Shown here one piece after another: positions 1-11,288 of a stretch of DNA of 64,000 bases (within the stretch, counting starts at the first letter, position 1; every line of letters starts with the position of its first letter). The stretch covers positions 49,614,261 through 49,678,260 of the forward strand of contig CM077150.1 of NCBI GenBank assembly GCA_039583875.1, in the 5' to 3' direction. Under the pieces are notes generated by a model, which saw nothing but the letters and a program-made list of their open reading frames with translations, was not told the origin of the DNA and made no database searches. The position numbers and the translations under genes were made by a program. Origin of the DNA: Platanthera guangdongensis. Taxonomy: Eukaryota > Streptophyta > Magnoliopsida > Asparagales > Orchidaceae.

Positions 1-1090
1 ACAATCATCTGCGCGGAGTCTTCTCCGGCCATTCATGCAATGCAACATCACCGATCCAGACCAACTTGTCCGGGTAGGCTTCACACATCATGCCTATGTC
101 CGTTTTCTCGATTACGGACTCTACATGCAAAACAACGGGGACTATTCATGTCTACCCGAAGGAACACCTCACACTCACCGCAAACTCGCGAGAGTGGGCT
201 TCCTATGCAAGGGAAAAGAGGACTTCACATGTCCAAGATGAGAATCGTTACCCTAGTATTCCTCTTCGGCGCCATGAAGATATATGCGGATGAAAAGCAC
301 CGCAATGTCCTAGCCTCCGAAGATCCAAACTCGGCTTGCGCTTTGGGGCTCCGAAGCTCCACCGATGGCTGGATCTCTCTTCCTTCTTCTTCCTTGCTCT
401 CCCCTCTCTAGAACTTTAGAAAGAGAAGGTTTGAAAGAAATGAAGGCATCCAAACCCTATTCCCGGGTATATCCCAGCAAGGACAGCCCTGAGCCGTTGG
501 ATCCCAAAATAAGGAAACGGACGGCCACGATTCGCACTTAAAATCCACAACCTGGGCCGAACACGGCTTGTGACACGCCCGTATCCAAGGTCGTGCTACC
601 CATTCGATGCTCAAACCATCGGATCCTGAAAAGTACACGGGCTCTCGACACGCCCGTGTCAGGATTGACACGCCCGTGTCAGGATTGACACGCCCGTGTC
701 ATCCAGTACACGCCCGTGTACCCGGGCGTGTTCCTCCATCGACACAGGACCAACATCAACCCGAGAAGAACACGGGTACTCGACACACCCGTGTCAAATT
801 TGACACGCCCGTGTCAGGTTGAACACGTCTGGGCTCCAGGCCGTGTTTCACCCCCGACACAACTCGGCTAACCACCCGAGTAGGACACGGCCTGGGACAC
901 GCCCGTGTCTCAGGCCGTGTTCGATGTTCGACGATCGTCGACCCAATTTCGTCGACCACACGGCCGACATCAAACCCGAGCACGACACGGCCCTGGGACA
1001 CGCCCGTATCCCAGGCCGTGTGACCTCTACCAAGTCCCAGACTTAGCTCAAAGCGCCACCCGTCGCTCTTTTGAGTTTCGGGGAGTTACA
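1..1090 (-). mobile_element. Gy1: partial Ty3/gypsy LTR
   Basis: Reverse-oriented 5' portion of an LTR of the same family as the LTR at 45157-47470. The complement starts TGTAACTCCCCGAAACTC at 1090 and matches TATAACGCCCCGAAACTC at 45157. The stretch around 35-241 corresponds to 46155-46394 in reverse, and base 1 corresponds to about 46420. The rest of the LTR and any internal region lie left of the window. It is inserted in the LTR of Cop1, whose remnant begins at 1091. Short open frames inside it are LTR sequence, not genes. Confidence 0.85.
560..1025. repeat. ACACGCCCGTGT dyad array in Gy1 LTR
   Basis: About 15-20 copies of a near-palindrome, ACACGCCCGTGT or its complement ACACGGGCGTGT, often extended to TGACACGCCCGTGTCA, at irregular spacing. 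The same motif fills 45225-45880 of the Gy2 LTR. It lies in the presumed U3 part of the LTR. Confidence 0.85.
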
Positions 1091-1173
1091 TGATCAAGTG
1101 ATCAGCTTGATAGTTTTGGAAGTGTTTGCTTGATACCAGAACTACCAGTTGATTGACTTGTGAAATTTCAACA

Positions 1174-1185
1174 TGGTATCAGAGG
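1174..1185 (+). other. Primer-binding site of Cop1
   Basis: TGGTATCAGAGG directly follows the LTR end TTTCAACA. It is complementary to the 3' end of plant initiator tRNA-Met, the usual plant copia primer. Confidence 0.9.
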
Positions 1186-1270
1186 GAACAGTGGCTTGAG
1201 CAGTGAGCTGTGATCAACCTCAGATTGTGCTCGGCGCTTCTGGAAGCTTTGTGATCAGTGGGGATTTGCA

Positions 1271-2272
1271 ATGGAAGGAGCTTATGGAAGAGGTCTTGGC
1301 ATTGAACTTCTTACGGCGACTAACTTTAAGAAGTGGAAGTCATGTATGAAGAGCTATCACTTGGGTGAGGAGTTATGGGAGGTCGTCAGTGGTGACGATA
1401 AGCAAGAGGTTACTGCTGCTACTGGTACTGCTCAGGAAGTGAGAGTTTGGAGAAGTACTAATGCAAAGGCAAAGTTTGCTCTCAAACGGGTTGTCTCACA
1501 TGAGCTCTTTGATCACATCTTAGGATATGAGTCTGCTACAGAGATTTGGACAACCATTGATGGGTTGTTCAACAGGAAGAATGTGGCTAGGCTGCAGTTC
1601 TTGAAGAATGAGTTGGCTAAGGCAACTCAAGGTGATCTTTCCGTCTCTAAGTTCTTTTTGAAGATGAAGAATCTGTGCGCTGAAATATCAGTATTGGATC
1701 CTGATGAGCCCATCTCTGAAGCAAAGTTGAAGAGGCACATAGTCCGCGGGTTGCAGAAGGAATATGTGGCTTTTGTGACTTCCGTGCAAAGATGGGCAAC
1801 TCAACGTTCTCTGCTGGAGCTGGAAAACTTGCTAGCGTCACGGGAGAGCTTCGCCAGACAGATGGCCGGTGTGACTATCTCTGAAGGAGGTAGTGAAGCG
1901 CTCATCGCTGAGAAGAAAAAGAAGAGATGGGAGAAGAAGAAGAAGCCTGCTGCTGAAGAAGGGCCTTCAACCTCTTATCAGCAAGAGAGAAGCTCTGCTC
2001 CTAAGAAGAATTGGAAGAAAGAGTTCAAGTGTTACAGATGTAATCAAGCAGGCCACTTCAAGCGCGACTACAAGGTCATGTTGCAACCTGGGCTTGTTGC
2101 AGGCAAGGAGGGAGCTTGTTCCAGTTCTGAGGAAGCCGGGTGGGAAGGAGCTTTCTTGACAAGCATGTGTGTTCGTGCTTTTGCCACCGTTGACTACCAA
2201 GATGACTGGATAGTAGACTCGGGGTGTGGTCATCACCTCACTGGAGACGAGTTGAAGTTCTCATCTCTGTAA
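1271..2272 (+). pseudogene. gag: Cop1 gag plus start of protease
   Basis: Open for 333 codons. Residues 1-210 are a copia-type gag capsid region (GIELLTATNFKKWKSCM near the N-terminus). A Lys-rich linker follows, then a CCHC knuckle near residue 254 (CYRCNQAGHFKRDY), whose last Cys is replaced by Tyr. After that comes the start of the aspartic protease (WIVDSGCGHHLTG, near residue 315). A TAA at 2270-2272 ends the frame inside protease; in Cop2 the equivalent frame runs on. The start ATG lies about 85 bp after the primer-binding site, as expected. Not functional because of the knuckle change and early stop. Confidence 0.85.
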
Positions 2273-2347
2273 CCGTTCACAAGTAATGAAGCAATTATTA
2301 CAGCTGATGATTCTGTTCATTCTATAGAGAAGGAGGGTGTTGTCTCT

Positions 2348-3551
2348 TTGGAGAGTGCTCAGGGTCCGCTTACTCTAAGGAGTGTGTATCACGTACCCGG
2401 CATGAAGAAGAACCTCTTCTCGGTGACCAACGCAGTTGACGCGGGCTTTCATGTTGTGTTTGGCCCAACAGAAGTAAGGTTTCTCCTCAACGTATCAGCG
2501 GTTAAGGCTGATGTTGCTCATGTAGGGAGAAGAGTAAGAAGACTTGTTTGTTTTATCAACAAGCTCTTATGTTGATCGGATGAGGGTCAATGATAGCGCG
2601 GCTATCTGGCATGAGAGACTAGGGCACGTGGGGATGGACAAGCTCAAGGCTATGTCAATGAGGAGCCTGGTGAGAGGCTTGCCGAAGTTGTCATCCTACG
2701 GAGATGGCCACGTTTTTGCGGGATGTCAGTACGGTAAGGCTCATCGCCTTCTGTTTGATAAGTCTCAAATGAGGAGCAAGGCACCATTGGAATGCATCCA
2801 TGGTGATTTTATGGGGCCAACAGTAACTGCTAGTCTTGGAGGCAGCAGATATATGTTTGTGTTGATTGATGATTACTCAAGATACACTTGAGTGTATTTC
2901 ATGAAGGAGAAGTCGGCAGTTTTTCAATTGTTTGTAGAGTTCAAGGAGCTGGTGGAGGGCCGGCTTGGCTTGCGGATCAAGAAGTTCAGATCAGACAGCG
3001 GTGGTGAGTCTGTCTCATCTAAGTTCTCTAGTTTCTACAGGAAGCACGGGATCCAGAGGGAGCTTACTTGTGCTCATACTCCACAATAAAATGGAGTAGC
3101 GGAGAGAAAGATCTGTCACTTGACGGAAACTTGCAAATGCTGGCTTCATGCAAATGGCATTCTCAGGCCCTTCTAGGCAGAAGAAATGGCTTGCACAACT
3201 TATGTCATCAATCGGATGCCTCTAAGTTCGATCAACATGAAGTCTCCTGTTGAAATGATGTTCAAGGAGAAGCCGAGTGTGGAGCACCTTCGGGTGTTCG
3301 GATCAACCTGCTATGTTCATATCCCGGATGCTCAGAGGACCAAGCTTGATGAAGAGCAGGAGGAAGCTGCTGAAGATCTTCAGGTGGAGTTGTCTGTGTC
3401 ACCAGGAGCTCCAGGTGTTTCAAACTCTAGGGCTGAAGCTTCTGGTTCAGGAAGCAGGGGGAGCGATGCTCCAAGTGTGCTCGGGAACAGAGTTGGTGCT
3501 GAAGAAGCAGTGGAGGTGGTGAGCAAGGAGCAGCCTCTTCGGAGATCATAG
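2348..3551 (+). pseudogene. pol: Cop1 integrase region, broken
   Basis: Continues the polyprotein in several frames: LTLRSVYHVPGMKKNL (end of protease region), IWHERLGHVGMDKL (GAG-pre-integrase), then the integrase core with CIHGDFMGP, IDDYSRYT and FRSDSGGE. Stops occur near 2575, 2891 and 3087, with frame changes. Compared with Cop2, about 50 codons are missing after VFGSTCYVHIPDAQR, a deletion that removes the end of integrase. The region ends in the Ser/Gly-rich linker and RRS-R-IVKPPARYC, then homology is lost. No reverse transcriptase remains. Confidence 0.85.
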
Positions 3552-3596
3552 AGGATCATTAAGCCACCAGCTCGGTATTGCGAAGGAATCACGGTG

Positions 3597-4109
3597 AGCC
3601 TCAATGGAAACTTTTTGCGCGTTAATTGAAATGACAGTCTAATATTTTCAGCTGTCTTCAATGGTATCTGTGAGAAGAAGAACAAGTTTCCTTGAAAGTG
3701 TCCTGTTCAAATCTCGGCTTCTATTACATTTTTTCGCAAACCGACTACAAATAAGTCATGTTCCATTACATAGACCTATCTTTGGGTCAATATTTCTGAT
3801 TAACATGATAGGAGCTCTGATTTTTAACTTTAGCTTATGAGGCGGTAAGTTACCCGGTGTCAATGAATTTAGAAATTCAAGTTGATACAAACCTCGTCTA
3901 TCATCAACGACAGAAACATAAGGGTAGTATATAACTTTTTTGCCTGTGAATTGCAGAAGAGTGGTGTTGTTCAACATATTCACGTGTTCATTTAGCGGTG
4001 TTAATAAAGCTCTGTCTCGAATATAGTTTTTATCACCAACGTGCAACCCTAAATTTGGGAATGTAAAATCTATTAAATCATTAATAGATTTCTCACATTC
4101 TCATTGGAT
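3597..4109 (-). pseudogene. Helitron PIF1-like helicase, C-terminal piece
   Basis: Minus-strand translation shows conserved Helitron helicase blocks in order: RDRALLTPLNEHVNMLN, then QLEFLNSLTPGNLPPHKLKLK, then APIMLIRNIDPKIGLCNGT (3756-4046). In another frame, toward 3600, come IPLKTAENIRLSFQ and RKKFPLRL. Helitron RepHel proteins unwind DNA for rolling-circle transposition. The piece joins the upstream part at 11294-11610 once Cop2 is removed. It has at least two frame changes and a stop after CNGT. It is cut at about 3597 just before the block that normally follows FP-RL. Confidence 0.85.
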
Positions 4110-4114
4110 CGGGG
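4110..4114. other. Target-site duplication CGGGG (left)
   Basis: CGGGG immediately precedes the TGTTGAA start of Cop2 and is repeated at 11289-11293 after its CA end. A 5-bp duplication is the standard signature of LTR-retrotransposon integration. Confidence 0.9.
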
Positions 4115-5619
4115 TGTTGAATTTTCTCAAAGTGGTCAACGAGATAGTCTGACGCCAAATGAATATTCTCAGATCTATTAAGATCACACCTTGATCAAGG
4201 GGAAACCAGGAAAGCAAGCTCAAACACCAAATGCAAGTAGAAGGAACAAGCAGATCATGTATTTAATTACTTCTTTACAAGGCGAGGTATACGTGGCGAG
4301 ACATGATTTCGCCAGTACCCAAGGAAAAACAGAAAGTATCAAAACAATCCGAGCGGACAGAACTGGAGACCGCTGAGACCGCCCTGTCCGCCAAAGTCGC
4401 CGAGCCCGCACGAACTGCTCCGAATAGAACACGGAGTCCGCCGAGACCGCGAGGTCGCGCGGACACGTCGTTATTCGCTGACTGCTGAACTGAAGAACAG
4501 ACCGCCTACCCGCCCGAGTCCGGCGGACAGGTTATTGAACTTGAAAAAACTGAAGTAGAGAAACCTGACAAGCCGCAGAAGCGACCTGCTGAGACCGCCG
4601 ATTGTAACCGCAAACTTCACTGATCCTGACCGAAGTCGAAGTTGTAAACAGCAATCAGTTATCTCTACTCAACCCACGCGGACAGGAAAACCCAGACCGC
4701 AACAATTAACCAAGACTCAACTTATTGTTCACTCAGTTACTGTAGACGTGTCAGGGGGTCTATTTATAGGCAGGGTGAGGAGTGTGGTCACCGCCCTAGA
4801 GAATAGAGTCACCGCCCTAGAGAATAGAGTCACCGCCCCAGTTCGCGGCTAACACATCCCAGTCCGTCGAGTCCGCAAGGACTTGGCCAGACTTCAAACC
4901 CGCCAGGTGCCAGGTCAAAAAACAGACCGCCACAATGCGGACACTACGCCAGTCCGCACTGCATACAAGCACAGCGCCAGACCGCCACTCAACACAGCAT
5001 GCGGACACAGCCACAACCCATGCTGCATCAGTCCGCACACTATATGCGGACGAAGCGGCAGTCCGTACAGCTCGACAACAACGCCACAGTGCACCACGAG
5101 TCCACGACCAACAGGTAGTCCGCTCGGTCAACAGCAGACTCTGCGGACACTGCGAACACCATGGACTTGTCACAGAAAATGACCAAGTCCAGCAGCCCAT
5201 CAAACAACTAGCGCGAGCATGGCAGACACAAAAGACCCAGACCGCCAATCATCAGGATAGTCCGCCACAAAGAATGTGGCCAACACCCACTGCATCACCG
5301 GAGAGCTCGGTAAGGACCCAAGTCGATGTCCAAAAGCAGTCCGCTAAGGCGGACACCGCGGACTCAATCAAGTCTGCAACAACACCCGTGGATAACCACC
5401 AATCCGCCCGGTTACCACAAGAACCGGCCGAGCAGAGCACCGCCACCAGACCGCCAAAGACAGGCCGCACAGGCCGCTCCACAAGAACAGTCAAGCCACC
5501 AAGTCCAACCAGGCCAGATCACCCAGGCCGCAACCATCAGTCCGCCCAGGCTGCGGACTCAGACCGCTCAGACCGCCCGGCCTGCTCCATCACCCACTTT
5601 CACTTCATAAATTTCAACA
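4115..5619 (-). repeat. Cop2 3' LTR
   Basis: Plus-strand sequence begins TGTTGAATTTTCTC and ends CATAAATTTCAACA, matching 9736-11288. It carries many GTCCGC/GCGGAC hexamers and GACCGCC runs, and a TATA box (complement of TATTTATA at 4761-4768). Confidence 0.92.
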
Positions 5620-6300
5620 CTCCCCCTTGAAGTGAGAAGTGGTGATCAAGCCCAGCAAACCTCGTAACCGTTGAAATGGCCCCTTCGACAGCGACTTCGT
5701 GAAGATGTCAGCAAGATTGTCTTCACTCCGATCATGCCCGACCATAAGAGATCCTTCCAACACCTTCTCCCTTATGAAGTGATGCTCGATCTCAATATGT
5801 TTGGTCCTTGCATGACAAAATGGATTGTTCACCAGTTTGAGAGCACTCTCATTGTCACCTCGGAGCAAAGTGGGACCTTGCACTTCCTCATGAACATCCT
5901 CTACAAGCCTCCTCAACCAGATGGCTTCTCGAGCAGCCAAGGCCGAAGCCTTATACTCTGCTTCCGTAGTAGATACGGACACTGAGTCCTGCTTTTTGCT
6001 ACAGCACGAGATGCAAGTTGATCCACAAGTGAAAACATAACCCGAAGTTGATCTTCGATCATCCGAGTCACCACCATAATTAGCATCTGTGTATCCAAGC
6101 AAAGAAAAGTCAGTGTCCCTTTTATAGAGGAGTCTCATATCAGAAGTCGCCTTGACATACTTCAAGATATTTTTTGCCGCTACCAGATGAGACTTCCTTG
6201 GCACAGCCATAAACCGACTTACTCGGCCAACAGCGTAAGCAATGTCTGGCCTTGTAATCGTTAAGTAAATCAAGCTCCCCACTAGAGCTCTGAACACCAA
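5614..6300 (-). pseudogene. pol: Cop2 pol: RNase H and C-terminus
   Basis: The end of the copia polyprotein. Residues ALVGSLIYLTITRPDIAYAV mark the post-RT block. RNase H follows with YTDANYGGD (first catalytic Asp), STTEAEY (catalytic Glu), GDNESA (Asp) and the closing TKHIEIEHHF...DIFTKSL typical of copia. The stop TGA (5614-5616) lies within the first six bases of the 3' LTR. Reading frame differs from the upstream RT block, so a frameshift lies near 6300-6350. Confidence 0.88.
5620..5633 (-). other. Cop2 polypurine tract
   Basis: The minus strand reads TCAAGGGGGAG just before the TGTTGAAA start of the 3' LTR. It is the plus-strand DNA primer. It is also coding: the pol frame reads FKGEC through it and stops inside the LTR. 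Confidence 0.85.
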
Positions 6301-6322
6301 GGGATCAGGAAGAATCTTTCCT

Positions 6323-7120
6323 TCATCTCGTCGAAGCTTCAGACCAAAAATCCAGAGGAGTAGAGCAACTCTTCCCTTCCTTGATGTTGAATTGATTCAC
6401 AATGCGATCCGCATATCCTTTCTGGCAGATGAGTATCCCGCTCTCCTTCCTCTCCACTTCGAGAACGAGAAAGTGATGAAGCTCTCCCAAGTCTTTCATC
6501 TCGAAGCAAATAGCTAGCTCAGCCCTGAGCCTAGCTACCTCCTCCTCAGAATTCCCTGTGATTATCATGTCATCAACATACAGCAGGACCAAGACCTGAA
6601 GCTCCTCATTCTTCTTGATGAACAAGCTTGAATCCGAGTTAGAAGCAAGGTATCCGCAGAATTGGAGATATTCTGCTATCTTCTCATACCAGGCTCTTGG
6701 AGCCTGCTTCAACCCATAGAGAGCCTTCCTGAGCTTGCAGACATAGTTCGGATGAACTTCAGAGACAAATCTCAGTGACTGATCAATGAAGATGTCCTTA
6801 TCAATCTCTCCGTAAAGAAAAGCATTCTTCACATCAAGCTGCCACATCCTCCATCCTTGGCAAGCAGCCAAAGCGATCACCACCCGAACCGAAGTCATCT
6901 TTTCAACTGGACTAAATGTCTCCTCATAGTTCTCTCCATACTGTTGTGAGAATCCTCGAGCAACAAGGCGAGCCTTGTATTTATCAATGCTCCCATCAGC
7001 CTTCTTCTTCAACTTGTACACTCACTTGCAAGTCACTGGATTAATGTCATCAACCTTGGGCACAAGCTCCCAGGTTTCATTCTTCTTGAGAGCAGCAATC
7101 TCCTCTTTCATGGCATCTTC
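6323..7120 (-). pseudogene. pol: Cop2 pol: reverse transcriptase
   Basis: The block from KARLVARGFSQ through [22 protein letters not shown] and the active-site loop YVDDMIITG is classic copia RT. Two TGA codons stand where family members have Trp: near 7020 (CK-stop-VYKLK) and near 7121 (KE-stop-EDAMKEE). Both fit G-to-A changes. The frame is otherwise shared with the upstream protease-integrase block. Confidence 0.88.
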
Positions 7121-8851
7121 TCACTCCTTGACTCCAGTGGCCTCATTGAAGTTTGCAGGCTCTCGCTCATCCAGAGGACCTGCAAAGAAGTAGGAGACAA
7201 AGCTCACTGCATTCCCATCACAGTATCGAGCTGGTGGCTTGACAATCCTCTTTGATCTCCGAAGGGTCTGCTCCTTGCTCACCACCTCCGTTGCTTCTTT
7301 AGACTTAGCTCCATTCTCGGGCATACTTTGAGCAATGCTCCCCCTGCTTCCTGAGCCAGAAGCCTCTGCCCCAGAGCTTGAAGTAACAGGAGTTGTTGGT
7401 GATACAGCAAGCTCCTCTTCCAGAACTTCAGCAGCCACCTTCTGTTCTTCATCAACCTTGCTCTCTGATAGCTCAATCGAGCCTCCTCCATACGACGTCA
7501 GTTCATCAAAGACCACGTCTCTTGATACAACAAACTTTTTCGTCGCAGGATCCATGCATTTCCATCCCTTCTTCCGCTCATCATATCCTACAAAGACAAG
7601 TTTCCTTGTCTTTGCATCAAAATTTATCCTTGAAGCATCTGGGACATGCACATAGCAAGTTGATCCAAACACCCGAAGGTGTTCCACGTTGATCGGACTG
7701 AGCGGCATTCGATTGATGACATAAGCAGCACAAGACATCCCCTCTGCCCAGAAGGACCTAGGAATGTCTTTCGCATGAAGCCAACACTTGTAGGTTTCCG
7801 TCAGATGACGGATCTTCCGTTTCGCTACTCCGTTTTGTTGTGGAGTATGAGCACAAGTGAGCTCTCTCTGGATCTCGTGCTTCCTGCAGAAGTTAGAAAA
7901 CTCGGAGGAGACAAACTCACCACCGTTGTCTGATCTAAACTTCTTGATCCCCAAGCCAAGCCGGCCCTCCACTAGCTCCTTGAACTCCACAAACAACCGG
8001 AAAGCTTCTGACATCTCCTTCAAGAAATATACCCAAGTGTATCTTGAGTAGTCATCAATCAAAACGAGCATGTATCTGCTCCCACCAAGGCTAGCAGTGA
8101 CGGTTGGTCTCATCAAGTCACCATGGATACACTCCAATGGTCTCTTGCTTCTCGTTTGTGACTTATCAAACGGAAGGCGATGAGCCTTACCGTACTGACA
8201 CCCCGCGCAAACGTGACCATCGCCAAAGGAAGATAGCTTAGGCAAGCCTCTCACAAGGCTCCTGTTTGTCATAGCTTTCAACTTATCCATTCCTACATGC
8301 ACCAGCCTCTCATGCCATATAGCAGCGCTATCATTAGCCCTCATCCGATCAACGTAAGAGTTTGTTGCAAGAACAAACAAGTTCTTAACTCTCCTCCCAA
8401 TGTCAGCAACATCAGCCTTTACCGCTGATACGTTGCGAAGGAACTTCACTTCTGTTGGCCCAAACAGAACGTGATAACCTGCGTCTACTGCATTGGTCAT
8501 AGAGAAGAGGTTCTTCTTCATGCCCGGTACATGATACACACTCCTTAACGTGAGTGGCCCCTTATCACTACTCAAGGACACAACCCCCTCCTTCTCTACT
8601 GCATAAACAGTATTATCAGCAGTAATGATAGCGTCGTTACCTGAGTAAGCTTGCAGCGAGGAGAACTTTGACTTGTCTCCGGTAAGGTGATGACCACAGC
8701 CGGAGTCCACGATCCACTCGTCGTTGAAGTCGACAGCGGACAAGGCACGGACACAGGTGTCTGTCATGAAATCTCCATCCCATCCAGCTTTCTTAGTATT
8801 AGAGCAAGCTTCCTGCAGTATGCCCAGGTTGCAGTTTGACCTTGCAGTCAC
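7121..8851 (-). pseudogene. pol: Cop2 pol: protease and integrase
   Basis: 576 codons. Near residue 45, WIVDSGCGHHLTGD is the aspartic protease site. The GAG-pre-integrase block IWHERLVHVGMDKLKAM and zinc-binding CAGCQYGKAHR follow. The integrase core has IHGDLM (first Asp), FRSDNGGEF (second Asp) and the QQNGVAKRK block, where family members have the catalytic Glu and this copy has Lys. A Ser/Gly-rich linker ends in RRSKRIVKPPARYC before RT. The Glu-to-Lys change would itself inactivate integrase. The original start is in gag; this frame follows a gag-pol frame break. Confidence 0.88.
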
Positions 8852-9687
8852 GCTTGAAGTGTCCCCTCTGATGACACCTATAACACTTTAAGTTCTTTTT
8901 CCAATCCTTCTTAGGAGCAGCGCTCCTCTCTGGATGATAAGAAGTTGAAGGCTCGTTTTCAGCAGCGGTGTTCTTCTTCTTCCCTTCCCATCTCTTCTTC
9001 TTCTTGCCTGTGAACAGCGCTTCACTACCTTCTTCAGAGATAGTGATTCTAGCCATCTGTCTGGCCAAACTTTCCTGCGAAGCAAGCAGCTTCTCAAGCT
9101 CCAGCAGAGATGGCTGAGTGGCCCAGCCTTGAACAGAGGTTACAAAGGCAACATACTCCTTCCGCAAAGCCGCGGATAATGTGTCTTTTCAACTTGGCCT
9201 TAGAGATGGGCTCATCAGGATCAAGTGCTGATATCTCAGCACACAGACTCTTTATCTTCAGAAAAAACTTAGAGATGGTCAGGTCTCCTTGAGTCGTCCT
9301 AGCCAACTCATTCTCCAGGAACTGTAGCCTCGCCACATTCTTCCTGTTGAACAACTCATCAATAGTTTTCCAAATATCAGCAGCCGACTCACATCCAATG
9401 ATGTGATCAAACAGCTCCGGTGAAACAGCCCTCTTGAGGGTAAACTCAGCCTTTGTGTTAGTTTTCCTCCAGACTCTCACCTGCTCAGCCGTCCCAAATG
9501 CAGCAGTAACTTCCTGTCTGTCGTCACCACCGACGACCTCCCATAGCTCCTCGCCCAGAAGAAAACTCTTCATGCACGACTTCCATTTTTTAAAGTTAAT
9601 CGTGGTTAAGAGTTCAATACCCAGACCTCTTGCATAGTTCTCTTCCATTGCAGCAACCTTGGTAAGGCTTTCAGAAGCACAGAGCAC
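8799..9687 (-). pseudogene. gag: Cop2 gag
   Basis: Two overlapping frames. 9687-9094 holds the capsid-like part (GIELLTTINFKKWKSCM, then LFDHIIGCESAADIWKTIDELF). 9167-8799 holds the remaining helix, a basic linker and an intact CCHC knuckle CYRCHQRGHFKRDC. A frameshift near 9150 separates them. An ATG at about 9647 (MEENYARGLGIELL) matches the Cop1 start and is the likelier true initiator than the one at 9687. Confidence 0.85.
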
Positions 9688-9723
9688 AACACAAGTTGAT
9701 CACCGCTCAAGCAACTGAACCTC

Positions 9724-9735
9724 CAACTGATACCA
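9724..9735 (-). other. Primer-binding site of Cop2
   Basis: The minus strand reads TGGTATCAGTTG directly after the 5' LTR end TTCAACA. Eight bases match initiator tRNA-Met; the following bases differ from Cop1. Confidence 0.85.
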
Positions 9736-10431
9736 TGTTGAATTTTCTCAAAGTGGTCAACGAGATAGTCTGACGATAAATGAATATTCTCAGATCTATC
9801 AAGATCACACCTTGATCAAGCGGAAACAAGGAAAGCAAGCTCAAACACCAAATGCAAGTAGAAGGAACAAGCAGATCATGTATTTATTTACTTCTTTACA
9901 AGGCGAGGAATACGTGGCGAGACATGATTTCGCCAGTACACAAGGAAAAACAGCAAGAATCAAAACAATTCGAGCGGACAGAACTGGAGACTGCCGAGAC
10001 CGCCCAGTCCGTCAAAGTCGTCGAGCCCGCCCGAACTGCTGCTGCTAGAAGCCGAATAGAACACAGAGTCCGCCAAGACCGCGAGGTCGCGCGGACACGT
10101 CGTTATTCGCTGACTGCTGCTGAACTGAAGAACAGACCGCCTACCCGCCCGAGTCCGGCGAACAGGTTATTGAACTTGGAAAAACTGAAGCAGAGAAACC
10201 TGACAAGCCGTAGAGGCGACTTGCTGAGACCGCCGATTGTAACTGCAAACTTCATTGATCCTGACCGAAGTCAAAGCCAAACTCCTGGCTCCACAGTGCT
10301 AGCCGCGCAACCTGCAAACAGCAATCAGTTATCTCTACTCAACCCACGCGGACAGGAAAACTCAAACCGCAACAATTAACCAAGACTCAACATATTGTTC
10401 ACTCAATTACTGTAGACGTGTCGGGGGGGTC

Positions 10432-10439
10432 TATTTATA
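10432..10439 (-). promoter_or_regulatory. TATA box of Cop2 LTR
   Basis: The minus strand reads TATAAATA within CCTATAAATAGACC; the copy at 4761-4768 is conserved. The GTCCGC/GCGGAC-rich block lies immediately upstream in element orientation (10450-11260), consistent with U3. Confidence 0.7.
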
Positions 10440-10449
10440 GGCAGGGTGA

Positions 10450-11260
10450 GGAGTGTGGTCACCGCCCTAGAGAATAGAGCACCGCCCCAGTTCGCGGCTA
10501 ACACATCCCAGTCCGCCGAGTCCGCAAGGACTTGGCCAGACTTCAAACCCGCCAGGCGCCAGGTCAAAAAACAGACCGCCACAATGCGGACACTACGCCA
10601 GTCCACACTGCATGCAAGCACAACGTCAGTCTGCCACTCAACACAGCATGCGGACACAGCCACAACCCATGTTGCATCAGTCCGCACACTATACGCGGAC
10701 GAAGCGGCAGTCCGCACAGCTCGACAACAACGCCACAGTCTGCCACGAGTCCACGACTAACAGGCAGTCCTCCCGGTCAACAGCGGACTCTGCGGACACT
10801 GCGAACATCATGGACTTGTCACAGAAAATGACCAAGTCCAGCAGCCCATCAAGCAACTGGCGCGAGCATGGCGGACACAAAAGACCCAGACCGCCAATCA
10901 TCAGGATAGTCCGCCACAAAGAATGTGGCCAACACCCACTGCATCACTAGAGAGCTCGGCAAGGACCCAAGCCGATCTCCAAAATCAGTCCGCTAAGGCG
11001 GACACCGCAGACTCAATCAAGTCCGCAACAACACCCGTGGATAACCACCAATCCGCCCGGTTACCACAAGAACTGGCTTAACTGCAGAACCACAGGTTGA
11101 GCAGAGCACCGCCACCAGACCGCCAATGATAGGCCGCACAGGCCGCTCCACAAGAACAGCCAAGCCACCAAGTCCAACCAGGCCAGGTCACCCAGGCCAC
11201 AACCGTCAGTCCGCCCAGGCCGCGGACTCAGACCGCTCAGACCGCCCGGCCTGCTCCATT
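10450..11260. repeat. GTCCGC/GCGGAC hexamer cluster in Cop2 U3
   Basis: Dozens of AGTCCGC and GCGGACT/A hexamers in both orientations, mixed with GACCGCC, spaced about 10-60 bp. Both orientations occur close together (for example near 10990-11030), so they make imperfect dyads. The same cluster is present in 4780-5590. Confidence 0.75.
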
Positions 11261-11288
11261 ACCCACTTTCACTTCATAAATTTCAACA

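Larger units (their letters stand above)
1091..3596 (+). mobile_element. Cop1: truncated Ty1/copia element
   Basis: Relative of Cop2 (4115-11288) in the opposite orientation. It keeps the last 83 bp of its 5' LTR (1091-1173, ending TTTCAACA), the primer-binding site, gag, protease and most of integrase. Reverse transcriptase, RNase H and the 3' LTR are missing. Homology to Cop2 stops at about 3596, where Helitron helicase sequence starts without an LTR end. The left side is interrupted by Gy1. The element is dead, with several stops and an internal deletion. Confidence 0.85.
4115..11288 (-). mobile_element. Cop2: complete Ty1/copia retrotransposon
   Basis: A 7.2-kb element on the minus strand with two long LTRs (4115-5619 and 9736-11288), an initiator-Met primer-binding site, a polypurine tract and one gag-pol polyprotein in the order gag, protease, integrase, reverse transcriptase, RNase H. 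It is flanked by CGGGG duplications and inserted in a Helitron helicase gene. The LTRs differ by scattered substitutions and some indels; for example, sequence around 10275-10315 has no counterpart in the left LTR. This and several stops point to an old, inactive copy. Confidence 0.95.
9736..11288 (-). repeat. Cop2 5' LTR
   Basis: 1553 bp, paired with 4115-5619. In element orientation the order is TGTTGAAATTTATG, a long U3 rich in GTCCGC/GCGGAC, the TATA box at 10432-10439, then R-U5 ending TTCAACA. Confidence 0.92.

Noticed and set aside
756..1046. Arg/Pro-rich frames in Gy1 (and 45207-45971 in Gy2)
   Set aside because: Produced by the ACACGGGCGTGT array inside the LTR.
4817..5630. Long frames in the Cop2 LTRs (also 10403-10950)
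   Set aside because: GC-rich LTR sequence with GTCCGC repeats; frames overlap on both strands and match no domain.
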